Positions 24,361 to 36,630 of a DNA stretch of 64,000 bases are shown piece after piece (position 1 is the stretch's first letter; each line of letters begins with the position of its first letter). Source of the DNA: Sipunculus nudus (taxonomy: Eukaryota; Annelida; Sipuncula; Golfingiida; Sipunculidae); NCBI GenBank assembly GCA_026874595.1, contig CM049308.1:26460367-26524366 (forward strand), in the 5' to 3' direction. The notes beneath the pieces are model-generated. The model saw only the letters and a list, made by a program, of their open reading frames with translations. It ran no database searches and was not told the origin of the DNA. A program made the translations under genes and the position numbers.

Positions 24361-24390
24361 TAACCATGTCTCTTAGACTTATTTAATCAT

Positions 24391-25232
24391 TTTAAGCTCA
24401 GCTGACGATAAGTTAACTGAGCTATAGCGATGGTCCTTTGTCCATTCATCTGTCCATCAGTTAACTGGCATGTTTTGAAACCATCTGACATATGAATCCG
24501 AAATTTGGCATACATTTAAATGTCTCCGAAATCTCCTACCATACCGAAAATTGGGTCACTAGTACTTCATTCATCTAGATATTAAAGAAAAACCTCAAAT
24601 TACCATTAAAAACCCATTGTTATACTTCAAGACTGCCTTATATCAAAACCAACGCTCAGTTTTTGATCATATATAATATACATATTCCTTTATATATTTA
24701 TAATAAATTTTTACCTTTATTTCTGCTTAAGTCTGTTAAACTTAGTTAATCAGGAATATAGGGCAAATTTTTTGTGGAATTAATTTTTAATATGGCCATA
24801 TATTTAATTATGGAAAACTTAATTTAATTCACACATTTTTTGTTAATGAAATGTATCCTTTCATATAAAACTTAGGGCCATTTTTTTGATATTGCATCAT
24901 TAAATGGGTTCAGGCCACAAGTTTCATTTATTGTACAGTGAAAATGCAATTTATACTTAATTGATTTTGTTTTAACATGCTTATTAAATTTTGTTTGTGC
25001 AGATTTGAATTTTTTTACGGCATTTTATTTAAGGTAATAAATTAATGTTTATTATTATTATTTTACTCATGTCCTTTATTCTATAATTTCAAAGGGTTTC
25101 ATTTTACCAGGGCCTTTTCCTCTTAGCTTATCAAATGCTAATATATATGAAAAAAAGTATATTTTGCATTTGCTAAATTTTCCCAAATTCAGCTGAGCGA
25201 CATGAATCAGGGGTCCATTGTTTTAACTTGTG
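24391..25232 (+). mobile_element. Helentron-like repeat, short diverged copy
   Basis: It starts agctcagctgacgataagtt...ctgagctatagcgatggtcc and ends cagctgagcgacatgaatcaggggtcc, matching both termini of the longer copy at 30763-32659. The left third aligns (gttttgaaacc, aatccgaaattt, cttcaagactgcc); the rest is shorter. Confidence 0.6.
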
Positions 25233-25275
25233 TTTCATAATCCTTTTATCAATATAACTTTAATTCTTATTTCAG

Positions 25276-25566
25276 CTGAGTATGACGTTGTCAAAATTCA
25301 GGGGGTTTCCTTGTCAGAATGGAATGTTGAAGATCTACGGGACTTCACATATGAAACTTGCCTTCGTTATTGCCTGGGAACGGACAACTATCAGTGCCAG
25401 AGTGTAGAGTTTGGATCTGAGTTTTCCGGTCAGTGTCTAACCCAGAATGTCCTGAAGGAACAAGCTGCGAACTACTGGGACGACAAGTGGACAGCTTACT
25501 ATCACGCATACTTTGTGCCAAAGGCGGGTGCAAACCAGATTAGCACCACCATCACAATTGACTTCA
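25276..25566 (+). CDS. Exon 6: PAN/Apple-like module 3
   Basis: Acceptor tatttcag, donor GTGAGT, 291 nt, phase 1 at both ends. It encodes residues 344-440: a YDVVKIQGVSLSEW strand, then C372-x3-C376-x7-C384-x12-C397 with an Q-S-V-E-F segment after the third cysteine, typical of the PAN 'C..a.ey' strand. This is the clearest PAN module together with exon 21, whose layout (EGSDVKEI... E-C-x3-C) is very similar. The acceptor lies only about 45 bp downstream of the end of a Helentron-like repeat. Confidence 0.85.
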
Positions 25567-25619
25567 GTGAGTAGTTGTGAAATACAGTTTAATATCTCTA
25601 GCATGACATCCTGAGGGCC

Positions 25620-25765
25620 CAGCTGGAGTGGTATTGTGAGCAGGTTGGTTGTGTAAGTGGGAAGTTTTTATGATGATTTTCATTGGTCTAGGACCAAAAA
25701 TGATGGTCTTCTTAGCAGGCTGGTTGTGATAGAGTGGTGGTCATCACATGAGATTTCACTGTAAT
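25620..25765. repeat. pogo-like MITE fragment
   Basis: Contains ggtctaggaccaaaaatgatggtc, ggttgtgatagagtggtggtc and ends gagatttcactgta, matching the right ends of the family (cactgta). In intron 6, close to exon 6. Confidence 0.45.
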
Positions 25766-26483
25766 TTTAAGGGTCTCAGTATTATTGTCTCATGAGTGTG
25801 TGATAACATTGTTTAAATTTTTCCTTTTATTTAACAAACTAATACTCTTTGGTCCCTTGACTTGTACACATTCTGTGAAGGTAAAGAATGTCTTTGTTTT
25901 TTTTTTATATTGGGTAATTTTATTTAGATAATTAAAAAAATAATTGATTTCTGGTAATTGAAAAAGATTATTTATTCCAGCAAACATGTAGCAGATACAG
26001 AATACCTGCTAGCAGTATGTAAAAATATATTAACCCCCTGCCAGTTATTTTTTTCTGGGGGGGGGAAAGGATTTCAAAATTATGAATTCTTTGGTTTTTT
26101 AATTTAAAATGTACATGAATATTTTTTTTTTATTTTCATCAATAAGTGGCTTCCTGTGACAAATAGGCAAGAAAAAATAAAAATATTCATATTACAAGGT
26201 TGAAAACAGAAAATTTTGCACCAAAGATGGTTGAGAAATATTCATTTAAGATTAAAATATTCAAAACAAGTAATTTAAATCTTTAAAATTCAGCCTGTTT
26301 TGAAAAAAAAAAATTGAAAATTTTTTTGGCAGTATACTGTTAATCCCTTATGCAATTCGGTCTTATTTTTTTGTTTGTTAAAAATCAGTATATACAAGTC
26401 ATATCTTTCATATTATGTGTACAGTCTGCAAAAATAATCTAATATCAATATTTTTAAAATTGATTTTGTTGATTTTTTTTCAG

Positions 26484-26987
26484 AAGTAAACCTGTATCCC
26501 CAGATAGTTGTGGCAGCCTTGCCAAAAATCACGACTACTAGTATCTACATCTTTTCGACACTTAAATTTACGGGAACCGGAGGCTTGTCTGCTGTGTCAT
26601 ATTTTGCTCAACAAATCGGTACCTTTTATATTGGTGTCTGGCGTATAGTTAAGAGTAAGTTAACTCTGATCGCAAAGGTTCGTGTATACGCCGGATTTGT
26701 GGGTAAACAATACTTTTCCTTTGGAACAACGGCTATCGCTTTCCAAAAGGATGACATGCTGGGTTTCCATTACCCGGAGACTTTCCACAAAGAGTCTAAT
26801 GGTGTTGGAGTTCTTGCTTATGCTGATACTACTAGTACCCTCGTAACGGCTGCTCAGTTACAGTCATACTACGTCATCAGCGGAACATTTGACGAGGCAA
26901 TGCAAAGTGGATTTTCAATAACGATACCTAAGCCAGGACCGGGGAAGATCGCTTGTGCACTTCAGCCAGTCACAACAACAACAACTG
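26484..26987 (+). CDS. Exon 7: module A2 plus Thr/Pro tail
   Basis: Acceptor tttttttcag, donor GTAAGT, 504 nt, phase 1 at both ends. It encodes residues 441-608. The full module A lies in one exon here: STLKFTGTGGLSAVSYF, GTFYIGVWR, KDDMLGFHYPE, then a C-terminal VISGTF and FSITIP strands. It ends in a Pro/Gly and poly-Thr tail (PKPGPGK, TTTTT) that could carry O-glycans. The intron that splits modules A1 and A3 is missing here. The family is not recognised; secreted, beta-rich. Confidence 0.85.
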
Positions 26988-28544
26988 GTAAGTATTATTA
27001 ATACCTCCACTAAAAAATGATCAGAGTTTATATTTTATTCTAATAAGTTTTTCTGTTCAATTGAACCTGTGGGGGTTGAACTTTGTCCCATAGGCTTGGG
27101 GTCCCTGACGTTCCTGTGCCCCACATATGTTTATCATTCACTAATGAGTGTGTCTTTAGGGGTTCCTCAGTGTTATAAACCAGCAGTAGATGTGATTACA
27201 TTCAGAGGACCTGAAGAGCAGTAGACCCCTGGCCAGGGTGATACGAGGATATAAAATGAGAGGAAGCTAATTGCTACTGCCCTATCACATAGTCCCAAAC
27301 CAATATTGAAATATGCAATTGCACATACTTATTTCAAGAATTAGATGAGTCAGTGTTAAAATATGGAGGTGGTTACATCCACAGAAATATCTTTAAAACT
27401 AATTTTTAAAAGAAATAAAAAATTTATTCAGAAATCCCATTCTGATTGTAATTGCAGTTTGTCTGCTGTAACTAGATTATTCTTGTTCTGCAGGTAATAA
27501 GTGCAGCCTCTAAGAGAAACTTCATTATGTGAAGACAACTTATATTGATATTTAAAAAGAACTTAATTCATTATGCTGAGAAGCAATGGAGGATAGGCTG
27601 TTGATGATAAATGGCATGTTAAACCAATGATTGAATGTAGAACTACTTGAGGGGTTAAGCAAGTAATATGGATAACTGAACTGCTATGGTCATCCATCTG
27701 GGTGCATTGATATCTCTCTACTCAGGTAGTAATCTTAATATTGGATGATGAATGAGAAAAAAGTAATACATGTTAATGTACAGACCAAAGGGTTTATCGT
27801 AGACCCAGTTAAGGCTAGCTCTTTTGTATTACACTGGCCCAGTTTGTATGCGTAATTGTTGTTACATTGTAGCACCTAAGTAAGTCTGGGGGAGAAATGA
27901 TATGACTGGTTTGGTAAATTATATGACTAATTCACACTTGTCATGCCTCCTGGCATTAACGAATGGGAAAGTGAATCTGCAGAGAGGTATTAATGCCACC
28001 TGTCACCAAACAGGTTAACTAATGGTGTTTTCCATTGATGTCAGTAGTTATTGGGGTTTCTCCCAGAATTTCATGGCCAGACTAGCGTGGGTCATTCAGT
28101 GGTGTGGGTAGTCACTATCATTTCCACAACAATATTTGCTCTTGACTTAATGCATGACAAAACCTATATGTAAAAATGCAGGATCTACCCGAGTAACTGT
28201 TAGTATGAGCTAACTGTGAAAGCTAATCTGTAAGTAATCTGACAAATCACTCTTATTTAAAAGAGTCACTCTTTTTTTTTCAATATTCAAAAAATGACAT
28301 TAATTACTTTTTTCACTCTTTTTTTCAGCAGCACTTTTTCCCCCTCTTTTTTTCATGAAAGAATTCCAATAAATACTATTTATCTCCTACTTTAACAAAC
28401 CAGTAAGAAAATGTATCAAGAGTGTAGTCATTGTAAAGAGTACTTACCCAAGTCTAAGTTAGGTAATTATTAACTCTGATAACTATAGTGCAATACTTTT
28501 AACCAGTTTCAGCCCAATTTTAGTTCCTTTTTTTTCTGTTACAG
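26988..28544. other. Intron 7
   Basis: I see no repeat family member, RNA or coding signal in it that I can name. Confidence 0.6.
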
Positions 28545-28616
28545 TGCCACAGCCTCCACCAGCACCAACACCTAAGCCACCACCACCACCACCAACTCTA
28601 CCACCTGCACCTGTTG
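28545..28616 (+). CDS. Exon 8: proline-rich hinge
   Basis: A 72-nt mini-exon with acceptor tttctgttacag and donor GTAAGT, phase 1 at both ends. It encodes 24 residues, mostly proline with Thr, Ala, Lys and Val (KPPPPPPT core). It probably acts as a stiff spacer between module A2 and the glycine-rich start of exon 9. It is too short to be found by ORF length alone; support comes from both splice sites, symmetrical phase and its place between exons 7 and 9. Confidence 0.75.
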
Positions 28617-28634
28617 GTAAGTTAACCTGATGTT

Positions 28635-29040
28635 TCTATAGTTACTTACCTTTTATATAGAATTTGTGTGATTTCTGGCTTATCAATACATTAAGGGTCT
28701 CTGAGTAAGTCTTGTTTAGAAAAGTTCGTATAATGCATCTGTGATGGAAGTATGCTTGAGCCTGTTTATCTGCAAGCTGTTTATCTGCAAACATCCATGA
28801 TGACAAACGGTAAAAAACATGCAACTGAAAGTGGTTGGTTGCATGTACATGCAGAAGATAAAAGGTCATGTCACAAAAAAGCAATTTGCAAAACTGATTT
28901 GTCAACTTTCCTCCAGATGTCTTTGTTGAATGTGTTTGGATTATTTTGGCAGGGCCCCACATTTTATAAACACATGCATAAAAAGGAAATGAACAACCTG
29001 TGTGCAGTGAGATTGGCATTTTCTGGTCTATTTTTATAAA
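28635..29040 (+). repeat. Family-1 dispersed repeat, copy 3
   Basis: Shares tatgcttgagcctgtttatctgc, gacaaacggtaaaaaacatg, aaaggtcatgtcac, gcaatttgcaaaactgatttgtc and ccagatgtctttgttgaatgtg with copies at 4131 and 54120. Lies directly after exon 8. Confidence 0.7.
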
Positions 29041-29389
29041 ATGTTCAAGTGATTATCTTTAGTAAATAGACATCAGATACCAGAATAGTCCCTTTTAAAC
29101 TTTTCAAGTACCTTATATGTATTAAATAAAGATTATTCTTTGGACTTTTTTTAAACAGGCAAACAACCGCTGATCCAATGTTGCCCAGGTTGATAGCATA
29201 TGTGGGAGAGCCACTAAAAATTTAAAATGCCAACCGATCATAATCCATGCATGTCCAACAGTGATACCAGACGAGTTTTGAAAGATGGCTTTGCTTCACA
29301 TGCTGTTTTAACTGCCAGAAGCTAGTGACTTTCAACATAAACACATTTCTGGTCAATCTCTGTTACATGGAATTTTAATTTTTTAGCAA

Positions 29390-30245
29390 ACCTGCGTCAT
29401 GCGTCGTGCGTCATCTGTACTTTAACCATAGCTATCTCAAAAACGGCAGGAGCTAGCATCACCAAATTTTTTTTGCAAATAATAAGTCATCCAAAAAACT
29501 ATATCAAATTTTGTTTATTTTTTTTCTAACTGCATTTTCTTAGATTTCATAGGGAAAAAGCTAAAAAAGTTTTAAAAATCTTCTTCTCCAAAACTGTCCA
29601 GCCAAATTGTCCAATATTTCACAGAAATGACCTTGAACAGTCTTTCTCAAGTTTGTTCGAATGGTTCAAGTTCAGAGATTTTTGGTCGAGTTACTGGAGG
29701 TTGAACTTTGTTAACTGTGCAAAAAAGCATATTAAAATTTAAATCTCAGAAACGGCTGGAGCTATCATCACCAAATTTTATGCCAATGTTGGTCACATAG
29801 GTCATATCTGAAATTGAGGTATTGGTGGCGCCACCTGCATCGGCCTTTTTTTGTACAGGGTCATCAGTGCCTGTATCACACTGAGGGCTACAAGAAACTT
29901 CTTCTCTGAAACCATATGGCCAATTTGTTTAATATCACACAGAAATGATCCTAATGTATTGCTTTCTGAAGTTTGTTCAAATAGTCTCTTTTCAGTGATT
30001 TTTGGCTAAGTTATGGGAAGCTGAATTTAGTCATATGCCATAACAGCCCATTTTAGCTCAGTGGCTACAAAGATCTTCTTCTCAAAAACCACTGGGCCAA
30101 ATTCTTAAATCTCACACATTAATTATCCTCAGATGTTGTTAATTCAAGTTTGTTCAAATGGTTTTGGTTCAGTGCTTTTTGGCTGAGTTACGGGAAGCTG
30201 AACTTAGCCAGTTTGCTGTATCTTCCTATATGAGTTATAAACCTG
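29390..30245. repeat. Bivalve-type tandem dispersed repeat
   Basis: Units repeat 'aaaacggc-ggagcta-catcaccaaatttt', 'ttcttctccaaaac-gt---ccaaattgtc', 'cacagaaatgaccttgaacag' and 'caagtttgttcgaatggtt' three or more times. It also holds ggtggcgccacctgca (29824). This wording is typical of an abundant bivalve repeat, as I know it. Confidence 0.65.
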
Positions 30246-30762
30246 CGAAACGTTTTTCAACGGATGCCACTGAAGCCAGTTTGTTAAATATTTTACAAGA
30301 ATAATCCCTACAATAATTCTTATAATAATTGTCATTAATGGTTCCACATGAATGATTTTTGGCTGAATTATAGAGATTGAATTGAGTCATTTTACCATAT
30401 ATGTTAGCTGTGTTATGCTGTTACATCTAGCCTGGCACCAGTTTATCAGCATCTATAACATCATGTCACTAGACATTTAGATTTCAAGTTATCTTTGGTT
30501 AATATTGACAAGAAAGTTTTTTTAAAAGCTTTTAAAAAATTTAGATTTATGATTTAAGTTATTCATTATACCATACAATGTTACAATCATGGATATTCAG
30601 CTCTCTGTGGCTATATAAAGACAACTAAACGGGATTATAAATTATTGGTATCCCTACTCAACTTAATTCAAGAATTTGCCATCAGTGAGATATATCTGTA
30701 TTTTAATTTTGCATTCAGTATGCATCTGTAATAATTTTACATATATTCCTGATTTCTTTTTT

Positions 30763-32659
30763 TAGTTCAGCTGACTATAGGTCATCTGAGCTATAGTCGT
30801 GGTCCATTGTCCGTCGTCGGTCCGTCCATCCGTCCGTAGATGTGGCACGTTTTGAAACCGTAAGACCTAGGAATCCGAAATTCAGCATAATGTTAGATGT
30901 CCCCAAGATCTCCTACCAAGCCGAAAACTGGGTCTTTGCGACTTCGTTACTTTGAGAAATTAAGGAAAAACCTCAATTTTTTATTTAAATCCTATTTTCA
31001 CACTTCAGGACTGCCTAATTTCAAAACCACTCATCTGTTTTTCCTCATATTAACCATAAATATTCTTCTATATAGTTCCTATGTACATGCCAGAAATTAA
31101 GTCTGTTAAGTATAAATTCTTTAAGTTATGGGCCAAAACATAATGGACTTTGTAAAAAAACAGGAAAAATATTTACTCACCTAACATGAAAAATTTTGAA
31201 ACTAGAGTCTATTTTCCCAAGTATATAACTATGTTTAATTAAGATTCAATTGTTTACCCAAAATTAGATCTGAATTTTGTAAATTTTTTAAGTAATTAGC
31301 ATAAAAATAAAATCAGTACCTTAAATTTTGCCCAACTTTGACCATGGCACGTTTTTTTCCTGTAAGTACCATTGATTTAATTTTCACACCATGTAAACAT
31401 AAATATTTAATTTGTTTAAATCTGAAATTTGGAAGTAAAAGCTTGAAAATTAAGCTAGTTATTGATTTTTTTCTTGAGGCTCTATTGTAGTCATTTGCTT
31501 TGATTACAGATTACAGATGCAGGGTCCCACTCCAGGTCACTGGAAGTCAGCTATGCCAGGGTTTCTGATTTGTTACAGTCACTGGGGGAGATCCCCTGCT
31601 GTGACAGGTGTTCAGTTATTCTGATATCACCACCCCAATCCCCCCCCCCCCCCCCCCCCCCCCCGCAAACCCAACCCACCAAGTGTTATGCAGTATTGTT
31701 ATTGTTTTCACTGTATCTCCTTAATTGTAATGCTGTTTCCACTCTGATATGCAAAAGCTTTCCTTAAAAAAGTAATTCAAGGTGTAATCCAGAAGATGCA
31801 ATGTTGTGTAATGTAGCATTTTTAAAGAAATCATTTTTCTTTTAAATGATTTTACCAATCATAATGGAACCCATCAGTATGCTTAAATTATGATAAAATA
31901 TGAAGCACATTATGGATAAATAAAGACACAATTCAAAATTGTGAAATCTAAATCAAGTATTTTTTTTAGACATTTATTGTTTTGCAGATTTAAAAAATAT
32001 ATTTTTGTGGTAAAAAATAAATAAACATTTGTATGCATGATGTGTTGTTATCTGACAAGATTGAGATTTATGATGATGCAATTGAGAATTATGAATCAAC
32101 TTTTATATTCAGATATATATGTTATATTGAAAATGTATAGAAATATAAACTTAAATTAAAAAAAAAATGATGTGATATAAAAATGAGGATTAGTTACAAA
32201 CATTTGTTCATTATTTTCCTGCATCAGCAGAATTTGAGATCAGGCTTTGTTTGCCATGTTTTATGTTGTTAATTAGTTATATTTCAACTGTATACATTTC
32301 ATAAAAAAACATATTTAATAATTTATATTATACAAAAAAAAGATTTGATTGAACAAATGTGTAAACTACTGAAATGTCAACAGTTAATCGAAAAGCCAAC
32401 TAATGATCATGGTAATTGTACAGATCATTTGTTCACAAACTGCTCACATGCTTCAGTTTCAACATTAGGAAACACATGGTCAGGTCACAAAATATTATTT
32501 GCAACAATTTCTTGCTCATCAATACAAACCAATCATATAAACCAACCATGGCCTTTATTACCTCTTCCTCTTACACTTTATCTCCATTTGATATTATTTT
32601 AGATTTTTACCTTCAAGGTTAACATCAGCTGAGCACAGTGACCCATAGGTCCCTTGTTT
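30763..32659 (+). mobile_element. Helentron-like repeat, full-length copy with EEP-nuclease remnant
   Basis: Starts agttcagctgactataggtcatctgagctatagtc and ends catcagctgagcacagtgacccataggtccc. The second copy (59503-61353) is closely similar along the whole length, including a poly-C run (31640-31664). Near the 3' end, 32342-32520 encodes QQLIEKPTNDHGNCTDHLF then TWSGHKILF, which reads like the C-terminal part of an endonuclease/exonuclease/phosphatase (EEP) domain (motif 'lIDHi.tN ... SDH'), with SGH in place of SDH. The copy lacks a Rep/helicase frame. Assignment to Helentrons is inference from this nuclease, its 3' position and the end structure. Confidence 0.6.
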
Positions 32660-33229
32660 ATAAAAAGTCAGCTGAAAAGCATTTTGTATTGGGAAAATAA
32701 ATTTCAAAGTTAATTTAAGTTGATGTTAGCCATTAGCCAAGATGATGTCAGCTCTATAAATAGTTTTTGAATAGTGCCAATTTTGGAAGAAGTGCAGCCA
32801 GGTATAGGTCAAGAGTTCACTCAGTGCAGTAGCTGCATTCTATTTATAGCTTTGGCAGACTGCTCACTGCATCATATTTGGCACCAAAGTTCAGCCTGAA
32901 TCTATTTATAGCTTTGGCAGACTGCCAGCTGTGTCAGATTATGCAACAGGTATAGAGTTCACTCACTGCAGTCAGGTACAGGTCAAAAGTTCACTCAGTC
33001 TAGCCAGGTGCAGGTCAAGAGTTCACTCAGTACAGTAGCTTGAGGCAGCAATTCGTCACAGGTCACAAGGGGGCAACTGCCTTACTCACCTAAGCCTGGT
33101 CAGGCCAATGCGTCAAACTCTGGGGAAGTTTGATGTATTGGACTGATATTTTGACCAGTCTATGTGCCTTTGATGGTATTCTAATTTACAAGACAGGATT
33201 GACTTTTGCAGTGTATGCACCTGCTTATT

Positions 33230-35060
33230 TCTACAGAGGAATTTGATACATCAGCCTAAAATTATGCATGTTTATACATATAGGGTAGCTTAATAGTGTA
33301 CAGGACTGCTGGCACCACCTACAACAATTTTTGCACAGTGTATGTCCCTGCTTATTTCACAGGAGGGGTTTGACATATCAGACTGACATTGGGCATGTTT
33401 ATATATCTCTTCGTTGTATATAAGACTGGTGGTGCCAGCTACAATCATTGTATCCACAAAAACAGAGTTTTGCGGAGACTATGTTTTCAGCCGGACGCTG
33501 ACGCTGCCACAATCGCCGCATAGGTTTCCGGAGAACTCCATAACTGCTGGGCAGAATTTTTTAAAATTCAGAATTATGATGGGTCAATTTTGGTTGACCT
33601 CTGACCTTTCATCTCTGCCCAGCATCCATTTGTGCGTCAGTTTCCACACATAAACCCACATATCTCTGGAACCATTTGACCGATAAGGTTAAAGATTTTG
33701 TACAAATGTAGCCCTTGGAAAGCTTTATAACATACACTAAAAATAGTGGTGCCACCTGCAACCATTTTTTCACAGCGTCCATCTGTTCATCTGCCTTAGG
33801 ATAAAAACACTCATATCTCTGCATTGGTTGGACTTATCTATCTGAAATTTAGCATGTGTATACAACCTGGACAGTTTTCTTGATTTTATGATAGGTGGTG
33901 CCATCTACATTCACATTTAAGCTGCAGACATCCAAGCTCATATCTCGGGAACTGTGTGACCAGTTGGGCCAAAATTTTGCATGTGTATAGATCTCCCATA
34001 GCTCATTATCATACACAAAACTGGTGGTGCCACCTGCAACCATTTATGCACAGGGTCCATCTGTTCATCTACCTGGGGATAAAATCACTCATATCTTGGC
34101 AGTGGTTTGACTTAGCCACCTGATATTTTGCAGTTTATACATCATTGACAGCTTTCTTGATTTTATGACAGGTATCGCCACCTTCATTCAAATTTACCCT
34201 GCAGACATCCAATCTCATATCTCAGGAACCATTTGACCGATTGGGCAAAAATTTTGCATGTTTATAGATCTCACATAGCTCTTTATCATACGCAAAAGCG
34301 GTGGCGCCACCTGCAATCATTTTTGCACAGCATCCGTCTGTTTGTTTGCTGTGGGATTAAATCACTCATAACTCGGCAGTGGATTGACATGTCTGCCTAA
34401 AATTTTTCAAGTTTATACATCTTGGATAGCTTTCTGGATTTTATGCAGGTGGCACCACCTACATTTATGTATACGCTGCAGACATTCAGGCTTATATCTC
34501 AGGACTGGTTTGACATATCCCCCTGAAATTTTGCATGTGTATAGATCTCACATAGCTCTTAATCATACACAAAATTAGTGGTGCCGCCTGCCACCAGTTT
34601 TTGCACAGCGTCCGTCTGTTTGTCTGCCTTGGGCTAAAATCACTCATATCTCAGTAGTGGTTTGACTTATCTGCCTAAAATTTTTTCATGTTTATACATC
34701 TTGGATAGCTTTCTGGTATTTTGGCAGGTGGCGCTACCTACATTTATGTATACGCTGCAGACATTTAGGCTTATATCTCAGGACTGGTTTGACATATCCA
34801 CCTGAAATTTTGCATGTGTATAGATCTCACATAGCTCTTAATCATACACAAAATTAGTGGCGCCACCTGCCACCATTTTTGCACAGTGTCCATCTGTTTG
34901 TCTGCCGTGGGCTAAAATCACTCATATCTCAGTAGTGGTTTGACTTATTTGCCTAAAATTTTGCATGTTTATATATCTTGGACAGCTTTCTGGATTTAGT
35001 GGTAGGTGGCACAACCTACATACACTTTTCGGTTGCAGACATCCAGGCTATTAAGCAACA
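33230..35060. repeat. ~278-bp satellite-type repeat, block 2
   Basis: At least four units measured by the 'gtggcgccacctgca' mark (34021, 34298, 34575, 34854) with periods 277-279 bp, plus more diverged units to the left. Each has 'atctcggcagtggtttgacatatc', 'ttttgcatgtttatacatc', 'gctgcagacatcca' and 'tttgcacagcgtccatctg'. In the 7.7-kb intron 8. The short open frames inside are not genes. Confidence 0.85.
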
Positions 35061-35689
35061 CACCTCACTTTATTTCCCTTTGCCACTCAATCCATGCCTC
35101 ACTTCACCTTTCCCACTCTGATTTTGGAGGATGCACGTAGTCGCTTGTTGACTACCCGTATTCTAGTTTTTGTGTTGTGTGCACCCATGCCAGAATTGCA
35201 ACAGTGATGTTTGTTTAATTGTTTCTTGTTCTAAGTGTTTAGTACCTGCATTGTTCAGATACATGTTACACATGTTCTTGAAAAGTAATGGTCCAGCATT
35301 GAAGCATTATACCTGGTGTAATCTCATTGCACAGGTTTGCATTAGGCCTGTAGGCCTTGTTTAATATGGCATGTGCTGTTAGCTATTTTTTAGATAAACA
35401 AGATAACAACTTGTAACAGGGGTGTAATAATATTTTTTTTTAATAAAGATTATTTGGAATTCATTAATATGAAACCAGAATTTCATAAATGCAACAAAAA
35501 AGGCAGATGAATCACTGGTTTTAACTTTTTAATTTAAAAATATAATGGAATTTTATATGAGAGCATTGTGCTAAGATATCATGTAATTGTAAATTTTATG
35601 AACTTCATAATTATCTTAGTATATGAGATCATAGATGTACCCTTTAATCTAAAGGATGATGTAACCATGTGCTTTAAGTTTCTTAGATT

Positions 35690-35865
35690 CAGTAAAACCA
35701 TGCCTAGTGACCAAAGTAGTTTGGGAACCACCTCAAAATAACAACCATTTTTTAACTGTCCCAATTCTCTTTTGCTCTTTATATCAAACCTGGCTTAGAT
35801 GACCACTTAAGAAATGTGACTATTATATCAAGGTCCTATTCGTGGTTTAATTTAGGGAATTCACT
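35690..35865 (+). mobile_element. pogo-like MITE
   Basis: Left end cagtaaaaccatgcctagtgacc, right end gggaattcactg. The interior has gctctttatatcaaacct and aaggtcctatt, shared with 19725-19850 and, inverted, 55881-56060. Confidence 0.6.
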
Positions 35866-36328
35866 GTAATTTGTCACAATATGGAATTGAATTGAATTTG
35901 TTCTCCAGCACACTATAAGAAAATGTTCTCGACCAGTGAACACACTATCATCCATATGGTATTTTTTAATGTGCATGATCTGTTGAACTTATCACTGCCA
36001 AAATTCCCCATTACACAAATACACACCCCACAAACACATTTAATGAAAATTTCATTGCTGACACCAATGTAAAAGAGATTGGCAGTGGTCAGAATGGAAG
36101 TCAAATACCCTCTGGCCCCTATCTGGGGAAAGGGGGAAACTTCAGTGTAATTCGTTAATTCCGAGGGAAAATACAAAATGACAAAATATAGCAGCAGCTG
36201 ACAACATATAAAATCTGAAGTGTGATCGCATAAAGACCGTTTGCCCAGACGTATAATGGATATTTAATGATAATAGCACTTAAATAAATTTTCTTTGTGT
36301 AGAGTCATTAAGTTCTGTGCATTTTCAG

Positions 36329-36630
36329 GTGGAGGCGGTGGGGGAGGTGGCTTTTTACCCCCAGGGGAGCCAGTCGGACCAGGATTTGGGTTTATCACTC
36401 CACAGGCTGGTGGCATGACAATGAGACTTCCTCCAACGAATGCATACCTGCTGACCACTTTGACAAGCAAATTTACAGGGCGACTCTCACAACTGTCATT
36501 CTTCACCTTCATGTCTGGGTCTTTCACCTTGTTCATTGCAAGACCAAACCCAGCCCAGACGGGTTCATTCAACATTATATCGACTTTCACAATCACCGTT
36601 CCTGCCCCAACTGCAGTCCCTGGCTATGTT
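36329..36630 (+). CDS. Exon 9: glycine run and module A3, first part
   Basis: Acceptor gcattttcag, donor GTAAGT; enters phase 1, leaves phase 0. It codes for residues 633-733. It opens with eight glycines in its first eight residues or so (GGGGGGGG), then PPGEPVGPGFGF and module A strands: KFTGRLSQLSFF, SGSFTLFIARP, TGSFNIISTFTITVP, ending PGYV. It follows a 7.7-kb intron. The splice donor is used immediately after GYV, and the frame continues directly as TFRFP in exon 10. A reverse-strand open frame over this exon is a shadow. Confidence 0.83.

Noticed and set aside
36264-36596. Reverse-strand frame with a proline run over exon 9
   Set aside because: Antisense of the poly-glycine start of exon 9; the + strand has matching splice sites and the module A pattern.
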